A model generated the notes under the pieces. That model did not search any database and was not told where the DNA came from. It worked only from the letters and a program-made list of their open reading frames with translations. This document shows positions 19,301-26,339 of a stretch of DNA of 64,000 nt, in pieces (within the stretch, counting starts at the first letter, position 1; each line of letters starts with the position of its first letter). Source of the stretch: Diplonema papillatum (Eukaryota; Euglenozoa; Diplonemea; Diplonemida; Diplonemidae). Location: contig JAPJBO010000754.1 of assembly GCA_030068145.1 (NCBI GenBank), forward strand, positions 47,938-111,937, in the 5' to 3' direction. The position numbers and the translations under genes are program-made.

Positions 19301-19609
19301 TTGTGACTGCGACTCGCTAGAACATTGCCTGGTCTTCTATTTGCGGTGAGCTTGCTCGGAAACGCAACAAGAGCCCGTTTTGTAGCGTTTTTTAGCGTTT
19401 ATTCTTGTCATAGAACCGAGTTTGGCATACCTGCCTTCGAGTGAGCCTGCGCTGGTGAAGGCGAAGGGAGAGTTGATGCTGGCGGTCTGCCTCGGTGTCC
19501 GCACGGGCTGCAGCGGGTGCAGCAGGTTGTCGTTCGAAACGTGGCGCACCATCGCCCTCGGCGGCAGGTCGTCGACGCGGGCCCGCGCGGGCGGCGGCTC
19601 GCCACCCAT
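7547..19609 (-). CDS. CaMKK/SNF1-activating-type Ser/Thr protein kinase with long disordered tail (five exons)
   Basis: Five minus-strand exons join in phase: 19609-19431, 18842-18478, 13378-12986, 12772-12422 and 10311-7547, together 1350 codons. The kinase domain (about residues 82-340) has GDLGKGAYSKVKLV, the AMKIMKK lysine, HRDIKPDN, EGTPAFLAPE, DVWAIGVT and DPVSRITMNDIKRHPFF. YEVIDD and the FLAPE segment resemble CaMKK and SNF1/AMPK-activating kinases, so it may activate an AMPK-like kinase (inferred). The DFG motif reads DFS. The tail (exon 5) is Ser/Pro/Gly/Ala-rich and low complexity. Intron 2 (5.1 kb) carries a nested YR retrotransposon; intron 4 is full of degenerate repeats. Exons 1-4 are well supported. 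Joining exon 5 is phase-compatible but less sure, and a donor at 7670 allows further 3' exons. Confidence 0.8.
10770..12310. repeat. Degenerate tandem repeat region in kinase intron 4
   Basis: Blocks recur irregularly: CTTGCAAAGTACGAG, GAGTCCAACTTCTTTTAG, CCATGCTATGTAAGAG, GTAAACGGTGTTC and ATTCCTTTTAG, usually in that order and about 80-100 bases apart. All are diverged. This looks like an old minisatellite of a compound unit. No ORF is believable here. Confidence 0.7.
12422..12772 (-). CDS. Kinase gene exon 4 (end of kinase domain)
   Basis: Acceptor CCCATCAG before 12772; donor ACG|GTGAGT at 12421. Contains LLRQLLDKDPVSRIT and RHPFF, subdomain XI of the kinase fold. Phase 1 exit. Confidence 0.85.
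12986..13378 (-). CDS. Kinase gene exon 3 (catalytic loop to helix F/G)
   Basis: Acceptor ACCCGCAG before 13378; donor GGCAG|GTGTGG at 12985. Contains HRDIKPDN, the DFS motif, the APE motif and DVWAIG. Phase 1 at both ends. Confidence 0.87.
13770..13858 (-). repeat. Left minisatellite arm of the split TIR element
   Basis: Repeats of TTTTTCCAGATTTTGGCC and TTTTGCCGA, the reverse complement of the array at 17770-18060. Confidence 0.75.
13853..13974 (+). repeat. 5' direct terminal repeat of YR element 2
   Basis: TTTTTGCGATAACCAGTAAC to GGGCGCTCGTGCC; paired with 17631-17754. Confidence 0.9.
13992..14882 (+). CDS. YR element 2: gag-like protein with Cys-rich N-terminus
   Basis: 296 residues from an ATG 17 bases after the terminal repeat. 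Residues ~30-95 hold paired cysteines (CCMDCGRVH, FCARCGKRGNETC, GWICPAC), suggesting one or two zinc-binding modules of RING/PHD-like spacing. The rest is helical, with a basic end. Probably the structural or nucleic-acid-binding protein. It ends at TGA (14880-14882); the same frame is open for 16 codons to the ATG of the recombinase (14931). Confidence 0.8.
   Translation: MSVDLKTFDWAPVPILIAPEGWVPADEDVDCCMDCGRVHVKGAFCARCGKRGNETCLKASLPKEVAVRVVEGLAEDGWICPACLVSIHQTGANLQEERKKKPEDLDPAEFPAPGPDALFAALEEGPVKTAVLALAEQVRLQNRLLLEPAVPSDPIDPRRVITWLGYLATPQGRQLVLTEVKQRYGYSEIPESPHEKATAMDHERRVHFSTLGALLGMADGSPTVLRVLHQLVVRLEGLRLRASHGLEHQVAWETRFAPMEHELFSRTALVLGNKLLAELAKKESRERLPPAKRPRN
14931..15833 (+). CDS. YR element 2: tyrosine recombinase
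   Basis: 300 residues. N-terminal helical core-binding region, then the catalytic domain with STACRFVDLQRL (box I Arg), GGKTDPTSRG (Lys on the beta-hairpin), SHRVRHAALTRV (HxxR of box II) and GRHLNPRTTRRYTPH (His plus nucleophilic Tyr). All catalytic residues are present. The frame is continuous with gag across a single TGA. The RT frame is -1 and overlaps this ORF completely before the stop at 15831-15833. Confidence 0.92.
   Translation: MVEARPRKQDFAVSDQDRLRKDRQALLQTMRRCYKSTPVMLSVMSRAQRYAEQARCFDPTLSDEAAFLMWVNRKLASGQIKADSALQYMTYFRMSRIDWLGAYRRSVMLEMTQFEDRRSRDAGRTPTKEEILRVVSRESGVLSMALRLQWSTACRFVDLQRLKLDHMWSVGANQVMILFVGGKTDPTSRGQGLLIPRSGPFLTNFWQWIALQTQGLGTKEWVFPGLSRQAYNNFLQERLGVPSHRVRHAALTRVAQVEGERSAMNVGRHLNPRTTRRYTPHHLWLPVQETISGTAALQAE
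15836..17428 (+). CDS. YR element 2: reverse transcriptase / RNase H
   Basis: About 530 residues beyond the recombinase stop, in the -1 frame. No ATG near the junction (first Met near 16049). RT motif A is TEFDFRSFFFQF; the box normally YxDD reads AWIDNVFFAG, so the second Asp is Asn. RNase H: MVSDASMSAW (Asp), LKELYAVVRA (Glu), LLCDNKAVIG (Asp) and the C-terminal ELNAADQFTR (Asp), a complete set. The frame is also open backwards to 14744, through the recombinase, but that part looks like a shadow. Confidence 0.9.
   Translation, partial: SSHLTDVPPRPGLWPRHLDKVLQGYDYASGWLDASSGKRVTKASYEGEIAATAPTFDHEALLRDFPALWVNMKWLLDPGFIQSSLQPGVGVVGPGPRNVRMKPHFERLMELEIVEPIPKAASSRWFHGAFTVDKRDPGQLRFILSCQSLNRATAHVPLPSCDLPSYATVVTTVLSRKWVTEFDFRSFFFQFSLPPEVRKYFCFRIDTRLLWMTRLPMGYRGAPQAAQAVSLALGRNSVQGLDVDVLAWIDNVFFAGDTEASVVEASARFMALVSRYGFTIGRSSGPVQRATLLGLDFDLIAKRWRIDPAWVTKVTPLMAQIVALQEAPVRIWWKLTGSLLWRRHVMAFPLHEVLTLLRWMSDLASGSSSYDNSFWDSVSTCPPSVREGLVSQFNELQDNAWRCWSLPSYSNSRDMVSDASMSAWAFVTEGQFAYGPFPEELMDGDIFLKELYAVVRAVCYAVRCSTNTRIKLLCDNKAVIGCVRRGYTLRLEAMRWITVINWVLSVSSSRLDVLYVPSELNAADQFTRLD
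17429..17630. other. 3' untranslated part of YR element 2
   Basis: No ORF. Contains a G-rich stretch (17578-17592). Confidence 0.6.
17631..17754 (+). repeat. 3' direct terminal repeat of YR element 2
   Basis: Near-identical to 13853-13974 (one substitution and a TA insertion). A partial echo of its end (GCCGCTCGTGC) lies just upstream at 17603-17613, which could be part of a split-repeat arrangement. Confidence 0.9.
17770..18060 (+). repeat. Right minisatellite arm of the split TIR element
   Basis: About ten imperfect units mixing GGCCAAAATCTGGAAAAATC and GGCAAAAATGG. It has the same composition and motif as the arrays at 54455-54850 and 55845-56155. Confidence 0.8.
18156..18294. repeat. 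Extra copies of the CCTTAGGGGACTAGTCCCCTAA palindrome
   Basis: After the element end at 18126-18153, the palindrome half GGGACTAGTCCCCTAAGG recurs at 18233-18250 and 18266-18283. A second copy of the arm TGGGAAATGCACTTAGCAAC (18175-18194) lies between. This looks like a tandem or nested relative of the same TIR element. Confidence 0.7.
18478..18842 (-). CDS. Kinase gene exon 2 (N-lobe)
   Basis: Acceptor CACACAG before 18842, donor CCG|GTGCGT at 18477. Encodes the Gly-rich loop, the VAIK-type lysine, helix C and the hinge (MVLEYLEKGPL). If exon 1 were not used, an ATG at 18853 gives nearly the same protein. Confidence 0.85.
18880..19190 (+). repeat. Dispersed repeat family A, copy 1 (kinase intron 1)
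   Basis: Shares GAACGTGCTTG, GCTCAAC.CCGCAC, a TTCGGTCCT..AAGCCACG core and a GCGGTGTGAGTCTG end with the copies at 19655, 20860, 35625 and 43395. Diverged here. Confidence 0.6.
19431..19609 (-). CDS. Kinase gene exon 1
   Basis: Starts at a real ATG (19609) and ends at CAG|GTATGC (donor 19430-19429) in phase 2. The two leftover bases AG join the C of exon 2 to give Ser. It encodes a Pro/Arg-rich, probably disordered N-terminus. Confidence 0.65.
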
Positions 19610-19654
19610 TCAAGCGCGCCGCCGCCACAACGCGGCCGCCGCCGCGATATCCCG

Positions 19655-19745
19655 CGGGGGGACCGTGCTCGGAATGAGATATGTGCCCTACACCGCACTG
19701 GGTGCCGCCTGCGCCGTGTTTCGGTCCTTTAAGCCACGGACCCCC
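19655..19745 (+). repeat. Dispersed repeat family A, copy 2 (partial)
   Basis: CTACACCGCACTGG followed by CGTGTTTCGGTCCTTTAAGC; lies just upstream of kinase exon 1. Confidence 0.65.
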
Positions 19746-19924
19746 CGCGGGGGGAGGGGCGGCGGGCTGCTGTCCCCGACGACCCCGCCAGGAGGCAGCA
19801 GACCGGCCTTGTTCTTTACAGGGGTGGGAGGGGGGACGGGGGGGGTGGTGTTTACATCAGACTGGAGAATGCCGTGCGATTCAGCTACTAGCGACAGTGC
19901 CAACACATATATTCTTTGCTGCTG

Positions 19925-20185
19925 GAAGCGTGCGCATGAGTACTGCGCACGAGTGTGAAATCTGCTCTATGGAACTTGACTGGCATCGGCTTGGCGCCTG
20001 AGATGTCACAAAGCAACTGCGAAGCTGGCCGATGAAGTGTTATGAGCTCTCCGAAAACTGGTGGAGCGTGCGCAAGAGTACTGTGCACGAGTGTGAAATC
20101 TGCCCTACGGGGCTTGTACGAGCTTGGCTGCCCCCGCTTAGCCCTGAGATGATCATAAAACAACTGCGAAGTTGACCGACGCGTG
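19925..20185 (+). repeat. Diverged tandem duplication, unit about 140 bp
   Basis: GAGTACTG.GCACGAGTGTGA, AAATCTGC and CAACTGCGAAG.TG.CCGA recur in the same order in both halves. Confidence 0.75.
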
Positions 20186-20834
20186 CTAATCCACGAGTTT
20201 CATGCATTCAAGATCTCGATGTGAACGCTTAGTGCTGAACCGTCCCTATCGACCGCACAGATGTCAAGACAGCCGGGGGCACCGACCAGCCCTTCTGGCC
20301 AAGTACGTCGTGTCCGGCCCGTGTAAGCCAATGGAGAGAGAAAGAGAGAAAAGGAGAGACGAGGTAGAATGCAGACAGCTCTCCGGGGAGTTTCGGGTCT
20401 CCTTACAGTATCATTTTTACTTTCGGAACCATGTCACCTCCTCATGTGTGTGGTGGCTCGCCGTCACTTTAGTGCTTAGCGGCCATGTGGGCAGAGAAAA
20501 GGGGCAAGCATGGGGGGGAGAGAAGGAAAGGGAGTGGGTGTGGTGGGGCGGGGGAAAGGGGATGAGGAGGATGGTAATCAAAGAACTGCGAATTAGGGAG
20601 TTTTGCCTTCCGCCAGGGTGGCCGGCCTCAAGATCCTTCCGAGGTACGTGCACTGTTTTATTCCTCCTCCATTATTTCTGTTCTCTTTTTCCTTCCCATC
20701 CGTCCTCCCTTTGTTTTTTTTCTTTTCCCAACGACGGCCCGTGTCAGACTAGCCCACCCGGAGGTGGTTTTCTCTACCGGCAGGGCTTTGCTTGAATTTG
20801 TGTTTCGCTTCTTTCTTTCTTTCTTGCTTTTCTT

Positions 20835-21082
20835 CTATGGTGTGATCCAACCAGTAGGGGGGGGGGGGGGTTGCAAGAACGTGCTTGGAATGGATATGTG
20901 CTCAACACCGCACTGGTCCCGTCTGCGCCGTGTTTCGGTCCTTTAAGCCACGGACACATAAGGCGGACCATCATCAGCGCGGAACCTGAGTGTCTGCAGA
21001 CAGGACTGCGGTGTGAGTCTGGTTTGTCAGGCGGCTGTTCGTAGCTATCTATGGTGTGATACAACCAGTAGGGGGGGGGGGG
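20835..21082 (+). repeat. Dispersed repeat family A, copy 3, flanked by a 32-bp direct repeat
   Basis: A ~180-bp family A copy lies between two copies of TATGGTGTGATCCAACCAGT plus a G-run (20835-20868 and 21050-21082, one mismatch). The flanks may be a long target duplication or a tandem duplication. Confidence 0.7.
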
Positions 21083-21642
21083 GCCTGGGGACAAACCCCC
21101 GGGAGAACTTTTGGTGTAGATTTTGCTGGCCTATTCGGGGGCGGCGGGACAGCAATCTAACATTTCATGCTGTGCGCAACACGCCGCAATCACATTTCCA
21201 GCCAGGGAGGACGGCCGTGCACAGCTACGACGGGGTGCATGTTCATGGTCCGCGCACAGCCTTGGGCTTCAAGATACTCTTCAAAAGAGAACGGCGTGCT
21301 GGTGCTGGTGCTGAGGCTACACGCACTCCCGGGACTGGCCTGCTGGGGTGCCCTAGGCCGCCCATTTTGGATGTGAGGTCGGCCCCCCCGTCTTAATGTA
21401 TGATCTAGAGTATTTTGAGGTCAGCTAACCCTTCACACGGCCTCGGCCTCCCACGCAATAGTGTGCCGATCTTCTGGCACTTCCCGAGCGCTGCTGCCTT
21501 CCTGGCGGTTGCAGGAGATTCTGTGCGGGCGAAGCCTCGTCGTTTTGCGACAAAGAGACCCGCAGAAGCCAAATGTAGGTTACGAGACGCACTTTAGGGT
21601 AGCCGAAGTGCTGAAAGCCTTCCTGAGACCCCAAAGGTTAAA

Positions 21643-21945
21643 GGACAGGTATTTTTACATAAGCGCCAGCTTGGAAGGAAATGCTCGACGTGCTGCCAGA
21701 TAAAGAACCGAAGGGATCCCGGGTGCTGTAGCTACCGAACCACGTGTTGAACGGACGTGGGGTTATGCAGGTCGACCCTCCACGACAAGACACACAAACA
21801 CAACAGGTCAAAGTCCTGAGTGAAAACAACACACGGTGGTGTAAGCGAAGAACAAACCAGATTGTGTTTGTATTGTATCTGCCCCTCTACCTCTATATGT
21901 CCTCCCTTCCATTCGGAGTCAAAGCAGCTACGTCGAGTATTTTTA
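21643..21945 (+). repeat. Dispersed repeat family B, forward copy (~300 bp)
   Basis: Matches 31460-31735 in inverted orientation over nearly its full length, for example ACCGAACCACGTGTTGAACG and CCATTCGGAGTCAAAGCAGC. Contains a CACAAACACAACAGGTC stretch. No ORF shared by both copies with protein character. Confidence 0.85.
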
Positions 21946-24778
21946 GAGTCTCCGGTTGACCATATGGGTTGGAGGTGGGGCAGAGGAGAAAACGGACAGG
22001 GAGAAGATTGGCTTCATGTTTTGAGGCGGAGGACAGCCTTTCATGCCGGCATCAAGTCTCCGTCCAAGAAAAGAGAGTTAAAGCAAAGGGAGTGTAAAGG
22101 GGGGCGGTGCTTGTATTTCCGGTTTCTTTTCCCCCGACACAAGAATGCGTTTGTTTCCATACTTTTTTTTGAATGATGAAAGCGGTTGTTTAACTTTTTT
22201 TGAGAATAGTCAGGGTATCTTTCTTTAGTTCTTCTTCTCCTTTTAAAGCAGTATTTTTGAAGTGTCAAGGACCGGTACGTAGAGTGAAAGTTCGCTTGAA
22301 ACTCCGGGGTTCTCCGGGGGAAGTCTCCGGGTGACCGTCGGCAATGTGTGAAGACTTGCTATGTGCGCTGCGTGTTCTTAAGGGTGGTGGTAACACGAGA
22401 GAATCGGTGTGTACCTTTGCTGATGGCCGGTGGTTTCGGCCATATCCACTTACTATGGTTTACTGTGGGAATTGGAGCAACGCGCAGAGCAGGATGAGCA
22501 CCATCCCGAAACAACACCAGAAGAGTTTGGGATGAGGCGGGGTTGCAAGTAGACAGTCACCCTGGCGTTACTGAACAGACCAAACTCGGCAGGATCAAAG
22601 TATGTCAGTCTCACCTTCCTCATTCTTTTGATGATGCCAGAAGAAGCCAGCAACAATTCCCTTACATACGGTAGGCCCTCCTGAGTATGGTGCCGCAGTT
22701 GGTGATGCTTGTTACCGTATGACCGTCTCTTCTCGTGTACAATTGGTGCGGCCTATGGTTTGCGCAAGCAGCGCATCCTGTAACGATTTCGTCTTGCAAT
22801 ACGGGTGGGGGTGCTGCAAGCAATGTGTAGCACATTTGTGGCTCCGGTTGGCCGTTGAGGCAGGGGATCGAATGGGAAGAGGAAGGAACTTTTTTCCTCG
22901 ACTATGCACTGCCCACTACACTGTCCGCCTGTTAACCCTGGCGCCGACGACGAAAACGAAACCCAACGGCGTCCAGCAAAAACGGAAGAAAGTGAGAGTA
23001 AAATTTATCAGGTTTATGACGACTTCTTGCCATGAAGAGTCGAGCGAGACTCGTTGAGAATGAAGCTCCTGACGGTCTGCTTCGTGTTTCCGATGATCCC
23101 TTGTGGGCGTACAGATTAGAGGATTTCGATGTTGCAACCCGTTGTAAGACTGGCAGTTGAGCGGCGGCCACAACGCACCCCCCACTTGGCGAGCTTGCAT
23201 ATCGACCCGCGCCTGCAGTGCAGCTGTTGTAAGGAAGCGCTTGTGCACATTTAGACGGGGGGTAGAAACGTCAGTCTGACGTTAGATCGAAGGCAATCGC
23301 ACACCACGCACTCGCCAACGGATGCTGGGGACATGTTCGCCAATGTGCATGGTATCGTGTGGCAGTGTATCTACTTACCATTTGTACTTCCCACACGTAT
23401 GAAGAGTACGCGGTGTAGCCATTTTCTCCTTCCCTTGCTTTACCCCTCAAGGTCAAAAAAAGCCAAAGTTGGACCTGAGGGGGGAAGGATTGGCTTCGAA
23501 TATCCATGCTCAGCACGACGCGAGGGGGAAAGGTTAAAGGAAGGAAAAGAAGACCTTCAAACTCGCGAGCGCCGAGCTGCTGTCGAAGCAGGCTTGCCCC
23601 TGCACCAACACCAGGACAGCTTTCTACTGGGCTCTTGATTGGTTGAAGGCGGGGTTCTTCTCTTGCGGTTCACCCCCTCCGCCACCGCCTCCTGTCACGC
23701 GAAAGACCACACGAGAAGAGACGGTCGGAGTTTGCGGTGGCTGGAGGGGGAGTGAGTTCGCCAGTCTTCTTGAATTGAATTGGATACGGGCGCCGATTCG
23801 ATGCGCGGCGCTACCCTATCGAGCTTCCAAGCTGTCGTTTCTCAGGGGTGGTGTGTGCTGGATATCCGCTGTATCGCGGAGCCCCCGCTCGCGCAGTTTG
23901 TTTGGACGCGGAATACAAATGCGTACTAGGAAACTTGTGCGGAACACAGTCTTCCAGCGGGGCGTATGATACGTGATACGTGGGGGTTCTGCTGTACCGT
24001 CATACGTGGTACGTAGGGGAATACAACTGTGCTGTGATGGTAGCACTGCTCGAGCCGAGGTTCGTCTGCACGATGTGCCTCCTACGACCGCTGATGTCCC
24101 TGTGTTCCGCATCATCGTTTTTTTCCTCCCCGAGAAAAGGAGCAAGTGCCCGCGTGTGTGTTGTGGAACGAGGTCGTGCGTTCCCCGCTTCTTCGCATGA
24201 TGAATTCCTGCGGGAATCACTTTTAGAGTACAACCACGCTACGAGTCGTCGTACGTAGTAAACAAAAAAGGATCGGACTGTGGGGCACCAGTCCTCACTT
24301 TTTTTTTCCCAAAGACAGTGAGTGCTAATCTAGCCGACCCGCAGGCGGTTGATTGCTTTCGGCAGTATTCACCTCGCTTCGGCAAGGACCCGGATGCGAA
24401 GAGTTCGCGGAACGCAGAAATACCAGGTTGATTTCCAGACAGCATTTCTGCTCGGAAGATTCTCGCCCGTTCGTACTCTCCTCCTCGCACCCGGTCGCTG
24501 CTGCGTCCCACTGGACTTGAAATTGGGGGGATGGGCGGGTGGGCAAGCGAGGGGTCGTGACCGCACGATGTTGCATAGGGTCAGCAACGGTTAGTAGCCT
24601 CGTACAACTGTTAGTGCGTCGCCCCCCCGAAGCCCAGCAAAATACTCAAACAAGTGGGCCGGAAACCTTTTTCCACTGCTGTTTTTTCCACGGCCCTATA
24701 ATGCTCCCGGCGTGTTTCTGGGAGGAGATGCTGTGAAAAACTCCCGAGCTGAACCCACCCCCGGTGGCGGGCGAGTCG

Positions 24779-25690
24779 CGACTCGCCCCAGACTCGCCCT
24801 AGGGCCCTCGAGCCCCCAAACTCGCCTTCTGACTCGCCCGGTCGCCCCAGACTCGCCCTAGGGCCCTCGAGCCCCCAAACTCACCTTTTGACTCGCCCGG
24901 TCGCCCCAGACTCGCCCTAGGGCCCTCGAGCCCCCAAACTCGCCTTTTGACTCGCCCGGTCGCCCCAGACTCGCCCTAGGGCCCTCGAGCCCCCAAACTC
25001 ACCTTTTGACTCGCCCAGTCGCCCCAGACTCGCCCTAGGGCCCTCGAGCCCCCAAACTCACCTTTTGACTCGCCCAGTCGCCCCAGACTCGCCCTAGGGC
25101 CCTCGAGCCCCCAAACTCGCCTTCTGACTCGCCCGGTCGCCCCAGACTCGCCCTAGGGCCCTCGAGCCCCCAAACTCACCTTTTGACTCGCCCGGTCGCC
25201 CCAGACTCGCCCTAGGGCCCTCGAGCCCCCAAACTCGCCTTTTGACTCGCCCGGTCGCCCCAGACTCGCCCTAGGGCCCTCGAGCCCCCAAACTCACCTT
25301 TTGACTCGCCCAGTCGCCCCAGACTCGCCCTAGGGCCCTCGAGCCCCCAAACTCACCTTTTGACTCGCCCAGTCGCCCCAGACTCGCCCTAGGGCCCTCG
25401 AGCCCCCAAACTCGCCTTTTGACTCGCCCGGTCGCCCCAGACTCGCCCTAGGGCCCTCGAGCCCCCAAACTCACCTTTTGACTCGCCCAGTCGCCCCAGA
25501 CTCGCCCTAGGGCCCTCGAGCCCCCAAACTCACCTTTTGACTCGCCCAGTCGCCCCAGACTCGCCCTAGGGCCCTCGAGCCCCCAAACTCGCCTTTTGAC
25601 TCGCCCGGTCGCCCCAGACTCGCCCTAGGGCCCTCGAGCCCCCAAACTCGCCGTTTGACTCGCCCAGTCGCCCCAGACTTGCCCCACACT
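24779..25690 (+). repeat. 59-bp minisatellite, about 15 copies
   Basis: The unit begins GTCGCCCCAGACTCGCCCTA and includes CCTCGAGCCCCCAAACTC; period 59 throughout. Units differ only at a few sites (CTCGCC/CTCACC, CCGGTCG/CCAGTCG, TTCTGA/TTTTGA), in a pattern that suggests higher-order duplication. Confidence 0.95.
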
Positions 25691-25879
25691 CGCCCGACTC
25701 GCCCTCCGACTGGTGGCACACGTCGAAGAGCGCACTCCGCCTCGATTCCGACCTGTTTTGCCGCTGCCACCGTGCTCATGAAGCCGAGGGTGCCGATCCT
25801 GTTACGGCGCATGGACACAAGTGCAGGAGAAGGGGTAGATGTTTTGGCAGAATACTGCCTAGTGTGCTGAAGGTCTGCC

Positions 25880-26095
25880 TCACACAATGCACATGTCGGG
25901 AGCTTCCAGGTCGTCATCGTCGGCGTCGTTGTCGTCGTCGTCAGCGACAAAGACGAATGTGTCATCACCATGCATCCGCAGAAACAGTTTTGTGTTGTGC
26001 AGATCCATGCGGCGCAGCGTACCGTCTCCATGGCGTTCGTCACCGAGAAGACGCTGTCGACCCCCGTCACACTCAGCGGTGGCCAGCACCGCCAT
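25880..26095 (-). CDS. Short acidic ORF inside the 1.6-kb TIR element
   Basis: 71 codons from a real ATG; C-terminal half is Asp-rich (ADDDDNDADDDD). Its N-terminal half (LHNTKLFLRMHGDDTFVFVA) has the alternating hydrophobic pattern of beta strands, so it may be a captured host exon. Not recognised; could be chance. Confidence 0.3.
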   Translation of the reverse strand: MAVLATAECDGGRQRLLGDERHGDGTLRRMDLHNTKLFLRMHGDDTFVFVADDDDNDADDDDLEAPDMCIV

Positions 26096-26339
26096 GATGT
26101 GGGTCGACAGCGCGGGGAACTTCTCTGCTGCCGTTCCCCCCCAACACGTGTTTCTTCACCACAATGGGGGGTATTATTGGCGACGGGGTATTTGCCGAGA
26201 TTTTGTGGTTAAACCCCGCACCTGAGTGGGTCGGAGAAGCCACAAACTTTTGACCCTGTATGGTACTGAGGGCGAGTGAGGGCGAGTGACAGGGCGAGTG
26301 AAGACGAGTCTGGGGCGAGTCGTGACTCGCCCGCCACCT

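Larger units (their letters stand above)
19746..24762. other. Intergenic stretch, no convincing gene
   Basis: Apart from the repeats listed separately, I see only short frames without start context, splice support or protein character. Fragments of a dispersed repeat with AGAGTGAAAGTTCGCTTGA and GTCTCCGG lie near 21940 and 22285. Confidence 0.5.
24763..26338. mobile_element. 1.6-kb TIR element containing a 59-bp minisatellite
   Basis: The ends GGTGGCGGGCGAGTCGCGAC (24763-24782) and the reverse complement of 26305-26338 match over about 33 bases with one or two differences. The TIR itself contains the internal palindrome GGCGAGTC.GACTCGCC. Adjacent to the left TIR its motif ACTCGCCCCAGACTCGCCCT has expanded into a 15-copy array. 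Internal unique sequence includes one short acidic ORF. No transposase is seen. Confidence 0.7.

Noticed and set aside
20202-20795. 197-codon plus-strand frame
   Set aside because: Composition follows purine-rich and T-rich simple sequence; no domain, no splice or start context.
24779-25690. CRISPR-like array
   Set aside because: Repeats are contiguous 59-bp tandem units without unique spacers; the setting is eukaryotic.
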